Part shown: one piece after another, positions 1 through 8,147 of the stretch
Position numbering within the stretch: position 1 is the first letter of the stretch
Layout: each line of letters opens with the position of its first letter
NCBI GenBank assembly: GCA_905479625.1
Contig: CAJQNF010000045.1
Span: forward strand, 1 to 64,000
Origin: an uncultured Flavobacteriaceae bacterium
GTDB lineage: Bacteria > Bacteroidota > Bacteroidia > Flavobacteriales > Flavobacteriaceae
DNA: 64,000 nt
Reading direction: 5' to 3'
Program-made: the position numbers and the translations under genes
The notes under the pieces: model-generated
What the model was told of the DNA's origin: nothing
Seen by the model: the letters and a program-made list of their open reading frames with translations, nothing else
Database searches by the model: none

Positions 1-303
1 GAATTTGAATTTACCCTGATCAATACTTATAATAAAAATATTACTTTTGACCAGGTTCATTTTTATGGTGTTTTTCAAGGTTATAAAAATAAGATTCTAG
101 CGAAAGTTCCATTGAAAATAAGTAATGTAAAGAGTTTAAAGCCGAATGAACAAATTGTTTTTAAAGCGGTTTTTGAAGCTCCAAAACTTAGTGAAACTGA
201 AGCAATCACATTTAGAGTGGCACTTGAATTTTATGACTTGCTGGAAGGGTTTCAAGGAAATAAAGTTCCTGTAGAGGTGATAAATCAAATCAATAACGAA
301 TAA
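1..303 (+). CDS. C-terminal part of an unknown protein
   Basis: The frame is open from base 1 and ends at a TAA at 301-303, so about 100 C-terminal residues of a longer protein are visible. The stretch alternates beta-strand-like hydrophobic and polar residues (for example ITFDQVHFYGVF and AITFRVALEFYDL) and looks like an immunoglobulin-like or FxLYD-like beta domain. A TTG at 112 could be read as a start, but coding-like sequence continues upstream of it in the same frame. The gene sits 6 bp ahead of the DUF4271 gene and probably shares its transcript. I do not recognise the family. Confidence 0.6.
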   Translation, partial: EFEFTLINTYNKNITFDQVHFYGVFQGYKNKILAKVPLKISNVKSLKPNEQIVFKAVFEAPKLSETEAITFRVALEFYDLLEGFQGNKVPVEVINQINNE

Positions 304-309
304 AATATC

Positions 310-972
310 ATGTTTGAGGGCATAGAAAAAATATCGGTAACTAGTGATTGGATCACATTGATCTTTATGACTGTTTTGATCCTGATTGCTATTCTTCAAT
401 TTAATTTCACAGAGCGTTTTTCCAAACTTTTCTCTCTGGTTTATTCAGAAAAATACTACACCGATTATATAAAAACTCGCCCCTTGATTTTCAATTGGTT
501 CCATGTTATTTTCTTTTTTATCATTATTTTTAACATTTCACTAAGTGTTTATTTTACAATAAATGCCTTTTCTATTTCAGATATTACAGGGCAGTTTTAC
601 CTCTATTTTCAAATCTTAATCATGACGCTGGGCTATTTCAGTCTGAGGTATTTTGTGGGCTACTTACTTGGAAATATTTTTGAATTAGAAGAGGGTCAAA
701 ATTATTTTACATTTCTCAAAATGAGTAATTTAGCTTTAATTTCTGTTTTGATATTTCCTTTGCTTATTCTGACTAATTACAGTGTGGGCTTTTTTCATAA
801 GTTTTTGATAACTTTCAGCATTGTGGCCTTTCTAGCTATTGCTTTATTTCGTTACTTTGTTTTGATCAAAAATGAAAAACTTAGTTTTAACAATTTGTTC
901 TATTTATTTTTGTACCTTTGCGCCCTTGAATTAAGCCCCTTTATAGTTATTTATAAACTGTTTGTTGAATAA
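310..972 (+). CDS. DUF4271 family integral membrane protein
   Basis: This 220-residue protein has about six hydrophobic segments, at roughly residues 12-30, 60-85, 93-115, 135-155, 160-180 and 195-215. The size and the position directly upstream of a uroporphyrinogen-III synthase gene match the DUF4271 family, which is largely confined to Bacteroidota. Its function is unknown to me. It starts at an ATG 6 bp after the preceding stop and ends 11 bp before hemD, so the three genes look like one operon. The assignment rests on topology and gene order, since no catalytic motif is visible. Confidence 0.7.
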   Translation: MFEGIEKISVTSDWITLIFMTVLILIAILQFNFTERFSKLFSLVYSEKYYTDYIKTRPLIFNWFHVIFFFIIIFNISLSVYFTINAFSISDITGQFYLYFQILIMTLGYFSLRYFVGYLLGNIFELEEGQNYFTFLKMSNLALISVLIFPLLILTNYSVGFFHKFLITFSIVAFLAIALFRYFVLIKNEKLSFNNLFYLFLYLCALELSPFIVIYKLFVE

Positions 973-983
973 AACAAAATTAT

Positions 984-1727
984 ATGAAAGTAAAAACTAT
1001 ACTCGTTTCGCAACCCGCTCCAAAGGCAGAACAATCACCTTATTTCGATTTGATGAACAAACAAAAAGTGAAAATAGATTTTCGCTCGTTTATTCATGTA
1101 GAAGGAGAATCTTCAAGAGAGGTAAGAAATCAGAAAATAGATTTTTTAAGTTTTTCCGCAGTAATTTTTACAAGTAGAAATGCAGTCGATCACTACTTTA
1201 GATTGGCGGATGAAATGAGGGTTGTCGTTCCTGACGAAATGAAATATTTTTGTCTTTCTGAAGCGGTGGCTTTTTATTTACAGAAATATGTGGTTTACAG
1301 AAAGCGAAAGATCTACGTAGGTACAAGAACCTTTGATGATTTAATGCCATTGATCAAGAAACATAAATCTGAAAAATTCCTTTTACCTAGCTCTGACAAG
1401 GTAAAACAGACAATGATCGATAACATGGAAAGCCTTAAGGTGGAATGGAAAAGAGCTGTATTATTCAAAACGGTTGTTAGTGATCTTTCTGATCTTGAAG
1501 ACGTGTTTTATGATGTTTTGGTTTTCTTTAGTCCAAGTGGTATAAAATCTCTATTTGAAAACTTTCCAACTTTTGAACAAAAAGCTACCAGAATTGCTGT
1601 TTTTGGAAATTCAACAGTAAGAGCAGCTGAAGAAGCTGGTCTTCAAATTGATATCGCTGCTCCATCAAAGGAAACTCCTTCGATGACAATGGCTCTTGAA
1701 AAATATATTAGAGAGGTCAACAAATAA
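984..1727 (+). CDS. hemD: Uroporphyrinogen-III synthase
   Basis: The 247-residue cytoplasmic protein fits the HemD family in length and in its weakly conserved pattern: an N-terminal segment KTILVSQPAP, a central SRNAVDHYFRLAD segment (the usual F-T-S-x-N-A-V region) and a C-terminal VFFSPSGIKSLFENF followed by AVFGNSTVRAAEEAGL. HemD closes hydroxymethylbilane to uroporphyrinogen III in tetrapyrrole synthesis. The ATG at 984 lies 11 bp after DUF4271 and a strong bidirectional terminator follows. HemD sequences diverge widely, so the call rests on the overall pattern together with the DUF4271 neighbour. Confidence 0.85.
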   Translation: MKVKTILVSQPAPKAEQSPYFDLMNKQKVKIDFRSFIHVEGESSREVRNQKIDFLSFSAVIFTSRNAVDHYFRLADEMRVVVPDEMKYFCLSEAVAFYLQKYVVYRKRKIYVGTRTFDDLMPLIKKHKSEKFLLPSSDKVKQTMIDNMESLKVEWKRAVLFKTVVSDLSDLEDVFYDVLVFFSPSGIKSLFENFPTFEQKATRIAVFGNSTVRAAEEAGLQIDIAAPSKETPSMTMALEKYIREVNK

Positions 1728-1742
1728 ACCCTCTTTAAAAAC

Positions 1743-1773
1743 AAAAAAAGCGACTTAATAAGTCGCTTTTTTT
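1743..1773. terminator. Bidirectional intrinsic terminator between hemD and recA
   Basis: A perfect inverted repeat has 15-bp arms (AAAAAAAGCGACTTA and its complement) around a single-base centre. The A and T runs on the outer sides give a U-tract for either strand. It lies between two convergent genes. Confidence 0.9.
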
Positions 1774-1793
1774 GTTTTCAGGTATATCTTATC

Positions 1794-2798
1794 CTAGTTT
1801 GCTTTGATCACTTCCGTAATCTTAGTTTCCAGTTCGTCAGCAAGTTCAGGATTATCTCCAATGAGTGATTTCACAGCGTCTCTACCCTGGCCTAGCTTGG
1901 TATCTCCGTAACTAAACCATGAGCCACTTTTCTTGATGATCTCCAGTTCAACGCCAAGATCAAGAATCTCTCCAACCTTAGAAACGCCCAAACCATACAT
2001 TATATCAAACTCTGTAGTTTGAAATGGTGGAGCTACTTTGTTCTTCACAACTTTTACTTTTGCTCTGTTTCCAAGTATTTTATCACCATCTTTGATCTGT
2101 GTTCTCCTTCTGATATCCAGTCTTACCGATGCATAAAATTTCAATGCATTTCCTCCGGTTGTTGTTTCCGGATTACCGAACATCACTCCTATTTTTTCTC
2201 TTAATTGATTGATAAAGATTACCGTACAATTTGTCTTATTGATAGTACCCGTTAGCTTTCTAAGAGCCTGTGACATCAAACGAGCATGTAAGCCCATCTT
2301 AGAATCACCCATTTCTCCTTCGATTTCACTTTTTGGTGTCAAGGCAGCAACTGAGTCAATAACTACGATATCAACAGCACCAGAACTGATCAAGTTATCG
2401 GCAATTTCTAAAGCTTGTTCCCCATAATCAGGTTGAGATATGATTAAATTATCAATATCTACACCTAAATTATTGGCATAAAAACGATCAAAAGCATGCT
2501 CTGCATCAATAAAAGCTGCAATTCCTCCTGCTTTTTGAGCCTCTGCCATTGCGTGTAAAGCCAATGTCGTTTTCCCTGAAGATTCAGGTCCAAAAATTTC
2601 TACTACCCTTCCTCTTGGATATCCACCAACACCCAAGGCTAAATCTAATCCTAATGAACCAGATGGAATCACTTCTATGTTCTGATAAGGCACATCTCCC
2701 ATCTTCATAACAGAGCCTTTCCCGTAGGTTTTATCAAGTTTATCAAGGGTTAACTGTAATGCTTTTAATTTTGCTGCTTTTTCTTTGTCTTCTGCCAT
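1794..2798 (-). CDS. recA: Recombinase RecA
   Basis: The 334-residue protein is full length for RecA. It shows the Walker A motif GPESSGKTT (about residues 70-78), the Walker B strand [10 protein letters not shown], the L1/L2 DNA-binding region around [18 protein letters not shown] and [20 protein letters not shown], and the typical N-terminus [18 protein letters not shown]. It forms filaments on single-stranded DNA for homologous recombination and DNA repair. The gene is monocistronic, with a terminator after its stop and about 186 bp to the next gene upstream. I saw no recognisable LexA-type box in that upstream region. Confidence 0.98.
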   Translation of the reverse strand: MAEDKEKAAKLKALQLTLDKLDKTYGKGSVMKMGDVPYQNIEVIPSGSLGLDLALGVGGYPRGRVVEIFGPESSGKTTLALHAMAEAQKAGGIAAFIDAEHAFDRFYANNLGVDIDNLIISQPDYGEQALEIADNLISSGAVDIVVIDSVAALTPKSEIEGEMGDSKMGLHARLMSQALRKLTGTINKTNCTVIFINQLREKIGVMFGNPETTTGGNALKFYASVRLDIRRRTQIKDGDKILGNRAKVKVVKNKVAPPFQTTEFDIMYGLGVSKVGEILDLGVELEIIKKSGSWFSYGDTKLGQGRDAVKSLIGDNPELADELETKITEVIKAN

Positions 2799-2984
2799 AA
2801 TCGAACTAAATATTTTTCTTTTTATTTGATAATTGTACGGTAGCTAAAATAGGAATTTTTACGGGTATTAATTCCTTATATGAGTAACATAATTATTAAC
2901 AATTTGATACCAATACATAGCGTTTTTTCAAACTCGCCAACTATTTATAAAAAAAACTGACTAAGGTCAACAATTATAAAGCCT

Positions 2985-3926
2985 TTATCGAATTTTAGAA
3001 GGACTTATACCGAAATGTTTCTTGAAATCAACAGAAAATTGGCCCATATGGTGAAACCCATATTTAATTGCAACATCAGAAACCCTGATCTTACGGCCCT
3101 TTAATTTGATCAATTCTTTTTTTACCGAGTCAAGATGGATTGCTTTTATATAAGCGCTAGGATTTACCTGAAACTTTTCTAAAAACGCATATTCAAGTGT
3201 TCTTTCACTTACTTGAGCGACTTTACATAACTCCTTAACAGACAATAACCTGTTTTTGTTATCCTTAATATGGTTTATAGACCTTTTTAAGGCTATATCT
3301 CTCTTTCTTAACCCCCTCGACCTGCTAATATTCTCAGTTCGGTTGAGGTATTTTAGTATTTTAAACAACAATTCATCCACCATAATTTTTTCTACCTCCT
3401 TAGATACGGAAGAACTATCCATTTTATGATTCTTGGCATAGTCAAGCAACATACTTGCATCCCTCCAGAAGCCCTGTAAGAAAGAAGCCTCTAAATTCAA
3501 ATATTTTTCTGTTTTTGTGAAAATCTTTTCTGCATGACCAAAGCCATATACATCAATGAGTTCAAATAATTTTTTTTCCGAAATTGATAAAACATATACA
3601 TCAAAATTATCATAGGAAACAGACTCTAAGATACGATTTCGAGGAAAAACGAGTAGTTGACCACTATCAACATCTTTATGCAACCAATTATAGTTTACCC
3701 CTATACTGGCTGGTAAAACAATACTTCTAAATCCTTTAGGAACCAAACCATTCTGATGAATGGTACCCCCTAGACTTGTTCTGCCAAGTTGAAAGGACTC
3801 ATTTGAATACATGTTCAGGTATGCATTAAAATTATTCTTACTCAATAATTTAAAATCTAGATCCCATCCAACAGCAAACTGTTTAAATTCATCAAAATCC
3901 TTAAATATAGCCTCTATTAAATGCAT
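2985..3926 (-). CDS. AraC family transcriptional regulator
   Basis: The 313-residue protein has a C-terminal double helix-turn-helix of the AraC/XylS type (about residues 215-313: LLSVKELCKVAQVSERTLEYAF, then VSDVAIKYGFHHMGQFSVDFKKHFGISP). Residues 1-200 resemble the AraC-like ligand-binding region. It is transcribed away from the sulfatase gene at 4319 and is the obvious candidate to control it. Its first codons and upstream sequence are repeated almost exactly at 7213-7273, inside the locus it probably controls. The effector is unknown. Confidence 0.9.
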   Translation of the reverse strand: MHLIEAIFKDFDEFKQFAVGWDLDFKLLSKNNFNAYLNMYSNESFQLGRTSLGGTIHQNGLVPKGFRSIVLPASIGVNYNWLHKDVDSGQLLVFPRNRILESVSYDNFDVYVLSISEKKLFELIDVYGFGHAEKIFTKTEKYLNLEASFLQGFWRDASMLLDYAKNHKMDSSSVSKEVEKIMVDELLFKILKYLNRTENISRSRGLRKRDIALKRSINHIKDNKNRLLSVKELCKVAQVSERTLEYAFLEKFQVNPSAYIKAIHLDSVKKELIKLKGRKIRVSDVAIKYGFHHMGQFSVDFKKHFGISPSKIR

Positions 3927-3950
3927 TTCAATTATTATTATAGATTTTAA
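3892..3950. repeat. 59-bp repeat, copy A (5' end of the AraC gene)
   Basis: This stretch covers the start codon, the first 11-12 codons and about 24 bp of upstream sequence of the AraC gene. It matches 7213-7273 with four substitutions over the first ~50 bases and a few more, plus a small gap, at the end. The orientation is the same in both copies, so this is a direct repeat about 3.3 kb apart. Confidence 0.85.
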
Positions 3951-4008
3951 ATATACAGTTTTATCTTTTTATTGCGGTTTTTTGATAATTAGTACTTAAA
4001 GAAATAAT

Positions 4009-4016
4009 TATTTTTG
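4009..4016 (+). promoter_or_regulatory. Putative -7 element of the sulfatase promoter
   Basis: TATTTTTG matches the Bacteroidota -7 consensus TAnnTTTG. No well-spaced -33 TTG is present (the nearest is about 24 bp upstream), which would fit a promoter that needs an activator such as the adjacent AraC protein. Confidence 0.4.
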
Positions 4017-4226
4017 GATCACAATTGTGTCCAACAATTTAACTTTAGTATATTATAAATTTCCATCTAAAACCCAATTGATATGTTTAAATCTTACTAT
4101 GCCTCCTTATGGTGGTACTATTCTGTCAAACAGGCTTAATTTCAATAAATTAAAGAGTCTTATTCAAAAGAAGTTGTGTTTCATAAAGGAAGAGCCAACT
4201 CACAAATTGTACATTTGTTTTTTCCC

Positions 4227-4246
4227 AACAAACAAACAAACAAACA
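4227..4246 (+). repeat. Tetranucleotide repeat (AACA)5
   Basis: Five consecutive AACA units lie in the sulfatase leader, 72 bp before its start codon, and run straight into the ATG of the 13-codon frame at 4247. Slippage could change the leader, but the tract is short. Confidence 0.8.
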
Positions 4247-4318
4247 ATGAAAAACCAAAAGAGCAATTTTTATCCAACGCTCAAATAATAATAATTATTA
4301 ATTTAAAATGAGAAAACG

Positions 4319-6034
4319 ATGATTAAAACATATCCAAAACTGCTGCTAGTAGCTTTGCTATTCAGCACTTTTACTTTCAACATTGCAGCCCAAGAAATCA
4401 TCCATGATGCGGAGTATTATATACTTGAAGCCCAGCATGGTCAAAAGTGGGCAGCAGAAGACAAAGGCCTCCAGAAAAAATTGGCTGAGTTAAAAAAGAA
4501 GTATGGCACTCCACCAAACATCGTACACATCATGTGGGATGATATGCCCGTTGGAGAGATTGGTATTCCTGCCTTGCAAAAAAACAGAGGCTTTGAAACA
4601 CCTGTTATGAATAAAATTGCTGAAGAGGGAATTCTTATGACAAGAATGTATACAGAACCATCTTGTACGCCTACCAGAGCTGCGGCAATAACAGGTCGTC
4701 ACGCAGTCAGAAGCGGAATGACCAACGTAGCATTTCCCTATGAATATGGAGGAATTGCGGCTGAAGAAGTCTTTATGGCAGAAGTCCTTTCTGAAGCAGG
4801 ATATGCAACAGCATTTTATGGGAAGGCTCATCTTGGAGACGTAGAAGCGAGCTATTTGCATACGCAAGGATTCGATGAGGCTTTATGGACCCCTTACAAT
4901 CAGGTACCTAGTTTATATGTTAGAAGAGGACAACAGGCCGCGCTTTACCCAACAAGTTTATATCCTGATATGTATCCAAAAGACAAGTACACTTTAGACG
5001 ATGGCTGGATTCCAGATGGATTTGTATGGGCATTAGAAGCTAAAAAAGGAGGTAAAGCTAAGGAATGGGGAAACACTGAAAACGATGACGATTATTACCG
5101 TATAGATCTTGAATGTGTTAAAAGAGCTAAAGCTTTTATGGCGAAAAGTAAAGATGAAAAGAAGCCATTTTATATCGCCTATTGGCCGATGATGCAATCT
5201 TTCCTTGGAAATCAGCCAGGAACACCAAACAATACTACCAGTGGTGCGGCAGTTCAAGAAGGATATGTTAAAGTTGATGGCTATGTTGGCCAAATAATGG
5301 ATGAATTGAAAAGGCTTGGCCTGGAAGAAAATACTCTAGTAGTTCTTATGGCTGATAATGGACCAATGACCCATAATGGCCCTCCAGGTTTTATTGAGCA
5401 TATATACCGTGGTGGTAAAGGAGATTTCACTGAAGGTGCTGTTCGTGTGCCTGCCATAGTAAAATGGAAAGGCGTTATTGAAGAAGGTCAAATCGTTGGT
5501 GATATGGTGCACGTTACTGATTTGTTTACAACCTTTGCCAATATTGGCGGAGCCAAAAAACACATCCCAACGGATAGAATTATTGATGGTTTAGATCAAA
5601 CTTCACTTTTTTTAAATGGAGATGGATTCGGTAGAAGAGATTATGTATTCATATACACAGGACCACACCATGCCGCAACTGTAAAAGGGAGGTTTAAACG
5701 TCATTGGATGGGTGAATTACCTGGATTAAGTGGCGCAGCTTTTTATGATTTATACAATGACCCAAGAGAAGTAAATGGGAAAATGTTACCTGGGTTTACA
5801 ACCAAGGGAATGTTTATGGAGATGAAGATTCGACATGAATTATGGAAACAAAAATACCCAGACAGACCTCAAACACGTGATTTTCCATTTAAAGGTTTAG
5901 ATAATCCTTCTCCAAAGGTAAAGGCGGCTTCTGAACCAAGGATTGATCCAAAGGATTTACCTTTCGATCCAAGAGAATTTATTAAAGCACTTCCTGAATG
6001 GGAAGATACCGAGCAACTTTGGTATGATAACTAA
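4319..6034 (+). CDS. Secreted sulfatase (arylsulfatase family)
   Basis: The 571-residue protein begins with a signal peptide (about residues 1-24, ending NIAAQ) and carries an S1-type sulfatase domain. Metal ligands are visible as D74-D75 in HIMWDDMPVGE and as the DN of LVVLMADNGP. The signature C116-T-P-T-R120 is a C-x-P-x-R formylglycine site, followed by AAAITGRHAVRSGM. GKAHLGD replaces the usual GKWHLG. The enzyme should hydrolyse sulfate esters in the periplasm or outside the cell after formylglycine maturation. No maturase gene is present in the window. It heads a plus-strand locus with a binding-protein-like lipoprotein and an outer-membrane barrel, opposite an AraC regulator. The substrate cannot be told from sequence. 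Confidence 0.93.
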   Translation: MIKTYPKLLLVALLFSTFTFNIAAQEIIHDAEYYILEAQHGQKWAAEDKGLQKKLAELKKKYGTPPNIVHIMWDDMPVGEIGIPALQKNRGFETPVMNKIAEEGILMTRMYTEPSCTPTRAAAITGRHAVRSGMTNVAFPYEYGGIAAEEVFMAEVLSEAGYATAFYGKAHLGDVEASYLHTQGFDEALWTPYNQVPSLYVRRGQQAALYPTSLYPDMYPKDKYTLDDGWIPDGFVWALEAKKGGKAKEWGNTENDDDYYRIDLECVKRAKAFMAKSKDEKKPFYIAYWPMMQSFLGNQPGTPNNTTSGAAVQEGYVKVDGYVGQIMDELKRLGLEENTLVVLMADNGPMTHNGPPGFIEHIYRGGKGDFTEGAVRVPAIVKWKGVIEEGQIVGDMVHVTDLFTTFANIGGAKKHIPTDRIIDGLDQTSLFLNGDGFGRRDYVFIYTGPHHAATVKGRFKRHWMGELPGLSGAAFYDLYNDPREVNGKMLPGFTTKGMFMEMKIRHELWKQKYPDRPQTRDFPFKGLDNPSPKVKAASEPRIDPKDLPFDPREFIKALPEWEDTEQLWYDN

Positions 6035-6046
6035 TAATGGCATTAT

Positions 6047-6085
6047 GGCTCGTATAAAATATATACGGGCCTATTAATTTTTTAC
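6047..6085 (+). terminator. Hairpin with T-tract between sulfatase and lipoprotein genes
   Basis: Arms GGCTCGTATA and TATACGGGCC pair over 10 bp with one G-T wobble around a 5-base loop. A T-rich run (6080-6085) follows. It lies in the 56-bp gap between two co-oriented genes, so it may be a partial terminator that lowers downstream expression or a processed-mRNA stabiliser. Confidence 0.55.
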
Positions 6086-6090
6086 AGAAT

Positions 6091-7212
6091 ATGTATAGAA
6101 AATTTTTGACACTATTTATCATTGGCTTTGCACTGATTTCCATTGGGTGTTCCAATGAAAAAAAAATAGACCAACCAGATCAGAATACTGGTGATAAGAT
6201 CATATTAAAAGTTGCAGGTTATGACCTTGACCGAGTAAAAGGCATTTTCACTGGGAAAGTAGAAATTGAAAATTGTGAAATCGAATTTCACAAGGTTGGA
6301 ATTGGCGATGCAAATACGGCAGCTTTTAGTGGAGCCAACACTTATGATGTAACCGAGATAGGCCTAAACCCTTATATGTTAGCTTACGCCAATAATAATT
6401 TTAGAGAATATACCTTAATTCCAATTTTTCCATTACGAGCCTTCAGACATAAAAGCATTTTCATTCACAGTGAAAAAGAAATTAAAAACCCTGAAGATTT
6501 AAAGGGTAAAAAAATTGGTACTCCTGGTTATTCTTCCACATCCCTTACATGGATAAGAGGAATTTTAAAAGACGAGTACGGAGTAAATCCTGAAGATATT
6601 CATTGGGTACTCTCCAATGAAGACTCCTCTTCCGATGCTGCAGGAAAAATTTCAGAAGAAGAACAAGTTGTTCCGAATGATGTGACAGTATCCATTGGGT
6701 CGTCTGGAAAAGACGAATCTGATTTACTACTATCTGGCGAAGTTGATGCATTGTTTCATGCCGCTGAGCCAAAAGCATATATTCAAGGTAACCCTTTAGT
6801 GACAAGACTTTTCCCCGATTCACGACAAGTTGAAAGAGCTTACTATAAAAAAACAGGCATTTTTCCTATAATGCATGCAGTAGCGATAAAAACAGCGTTG
6901 ATAGAAAAATACCCATGGTTGCCAAAAGCTGTTTTTGAAGCTTATTCAAAAGCAAAATCACAGCATTATACACAACTCAAAAAAGTGGGTTGGGCATATT
7001 CATCCCTACCCTGGTTTGCACAGGAATATGAGGAAACAAGAAAGGTAATGGGAGAAAATTTTTGGCCTTATGGAATTGAAGCCAATCGCAAAACTCTTGA
7101 AACACTTTTTAGGTATTCATTTGAACAGGGTCTTACAAAAAGACAACTCACTGTAGAGGAATTATTTGATAAATCTACACTTGAGTTAGAAGATAAATTG
7201 AGAAATAAGTAG
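6091..7212 (+). CDS. Lipoprotein of the 4,5-dihydroxyphthalate decarboxylase / NMT1-like binding-protein family
   Basis: The 373-residue protein has a lipoprotein signal (ISIGC, Cys20). The mature part follows the pattern of 4,5-dihydroxyphthalate decarboxylase-like proteins: AGYDLDRVKGIFTGKV near the start, YDVTEIGLNPYM, FPLRAFRHKSIFIH, NPEDLKGKKIGTPGYSSTS, TWIRGILKDEYGVNPEDIHW, GEVDALFHA and TGIFPIMHAVAIK. This fold is a type-2 periplasmic binding protein (NMT1-like). The lipid anchor favours ligand binding at a membrane over cytoplasmic decarboxylation, but either is possible. It follows the sulfatase and is followed at once by the duplicated AraC 5' sequence, which begins at the base after the stop codon. 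No transporter membrane subunit is encoded nearby. Confidence 0.8.
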   Translation: MYRKFLTLFIIGFALISIGCSNEKKIDQPDQNTGDKIILKVAGYDLDRVKGIFTGKVEIENCEIEFHKVGIGDANTAAFSGANTYDVTEIGLNPYMLAYANNNFREYTLIPIFPLRAFRHKSIFIHSEKEIKNPEDLKGKKIGTPGYSSTSLTWIRGILKDEYGVNPEDIHWVLSNEDSSSDAAGKISEEEQVVPNDVTVSIGSSGKDESDLLLSGEVDALFHAAEPKAYIQGNPLVTRLFPDSRQVERAYYKKTGIFPIMHAVAIKTALIEKYPWLPKAVFEAYSKAKSQHYTQLKKVGWAYSSLPWFAQEYEETRKVMGENFWPYGIEANRKTLETLFRYSFEQGLTKRQLTVEELFDKSTLELEDKLRNK

Positions 7213-7273
7213 TCAAAATCATTAAATATAGCCTATATTAAATGCATTCCAATTGTTATTATAATCTCTTTTA
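7213..7273. repeat. 61-bp repeat, copy B: relic of an AraC gene 5' end
   Basis: Read on the minus strand, it contains ATG CAT TTA ATA TAG, that is, the first four codons of the AraC gene followed by a stop where copy A has GAG. Similarity continues for about 12 codons and about 24 bp upstream and then ends exactly at the stop codon of the lipoprotein gene. It is best read as a degenerate gene fragment that may still carry a promoter or operator. Confidence 0.8.
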
Positions 7274-7283
7274 AGCACGAATT

Positions 7284-8117
7284 ATGAAATTATCATGTTT
7301 TAAAATCGTTCTCTTATGTTGTTTGTTGTTTTCATTAGTCACATATGGTCAAGAAGCTGAACAACCTGAAAATACATCTGCCGAATCGGAAGAAGCTAAA
7401 CTTGCCAAGGCTACCCAGAATCCGGTTGCTGACTTGTATAGTTTGCCCTTTCAAAATAACACGACATTTAATGTAGGTCCAAGAGACCGAACTCAAAATG
7501 TATTGAATATCCAACCTGTTATTCCAATTGGTTTGAGTGAGGGTATTAACCTTATTAACAGGGTAATAATACCAGTTGTAACGCAACCTTATGGAGATAA
7601 TGGAATTAATTCATCCACAGGAATAGGAGACATAAGTTATACAGCCTGGTTATCTCCAACTAAAGCATCGAAAATCATGTGGGGAGTTGGACCTGCTCTT
7701 CAAATACCCACCTCATCATCAGCTGATGAATTCGGATCCAGAGAATTTGGAATTGGGCCCTCAATTGTGGCCCTTACGATCATAGATAAATGGGTAGCTG
7801 GTGTTGTGCTAAATAATATTTGGACTTTTGGAGATATAAGCGAGAATAAGTTCCTTTTTCAATATTTTGTCAATTATAATTTACCCAAAGCCGTTTATCT
7901 CGTTTCTGCACCTATTTTGACTGCTAATTGGAATGCTAATAACAGTGAACAGTGGATTGTTCCTTTTGGAGGAGGAATTGGTAAAGTTTTTAAATTAGGT
8001 AAACTGCCTATTAATGTAAATGCCCAAGGTTATTATAATGCTGTTAAACCCGATGGATGGGGTGACTGGCAAATGAGGGTCCAAGCGCAACTAATATTTC
8101 CAAAAAAATCCAAATAA
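7284..8117 (+). CDS. Predicted outer-membrane beta-barrel, phenol-degradation MetA-like family
   Basis: The 277-residue protein starts with a signal peptide (cut near TYGQ, about residue 22). It then has a Glu/Ala-rich linker, the segment NPVADLYSLPFQNNTTFNVGP, and repeated amphipathic strands such as NVLNIQPVIPIGLSEGINLINRVIIPV and GIGDISYTAWLSP. This pattern is that of the MetA-pathway-of-phenol-degradation-like outer-membrane family (often labelled neuromedin U or transporter). It probably forms a pore for small organic molecules. Its place after a sulfatase and a binding-protein-like lipoprotein suggests uptake of the same compound. Transport is inferred. Confidence 0.75.
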   Translation: MKLSCFKIVLLCCLLFSLVTYGQEAEQPENTSAESEEAKLAKATQNPVADLYSLPFQNNTTFNVGPRDRTQNVLNIQPVIPIGLSEGINLINRVIIPVVTQPYGDNGINSSTGIGDISYTAWLSPTKASKIMWGVGPALQIPTSSSADEFGSREFGIGPSIVALTIIDKWVAGVVLNNIWTFGDISENKFLFQYFVNYNLPKAVYLVSAPILTANWNANNSEQWIVPFGGGIGKVFKLGKLPINVNAQGYYNAVKPDGWGDWQMRVQAQLIFPKKSK

Positions 8118-8147
8118 ATCATTCTGACGGATCTATTTTAAAATATT

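Larger units (their letters stand above)
3927..4318. other. Divergent regulatory region with a long sulfatase leader
   Basis: This 392-bp gene-free region lies between the AraC gene (minus) and the sulfatase gene (plus). It holds a TAnnTTTG element at 4009-4016 pointing to the sulfatase, about 300 bases of leader, and five AACA units at 4227-4246. A 13-codon reading frame (ATG 4247, stop TAA ending 4288, product MKNQKSNFYPTLK) follows the AACA units directly. A longer open frame across 4027-4311 lacks coding character. Regulator sites are expected here, but I cannot point to an operator. Confidence 0.6.

Noticed and set aside
2209-2427. Plus-strand frame opposite recA
   Set aside because: It is fully contained in recA antisense and has no signal of its own.
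2799-2984. SOS (LexA) box upstream of recA
   Set aside because: No convincing palindrome was found and the promoter elements are poorly defined.
4027-4311. 94-codon open frame in front of the sulfatase gene
   Set aside because: It starts at a weak codon, is rich in Asn, Lys and Ile from AT-rich DNA, contains the AACA repeat and has no domain-like pattern. It is more likely leader sequence.
4490-4867. 125-codon minus-strand frame within the sulfatase gene
   Set aside because: It is the antisense shadow of a well-supported gene and its Cys/Ser/His-rich product looks non-natural.
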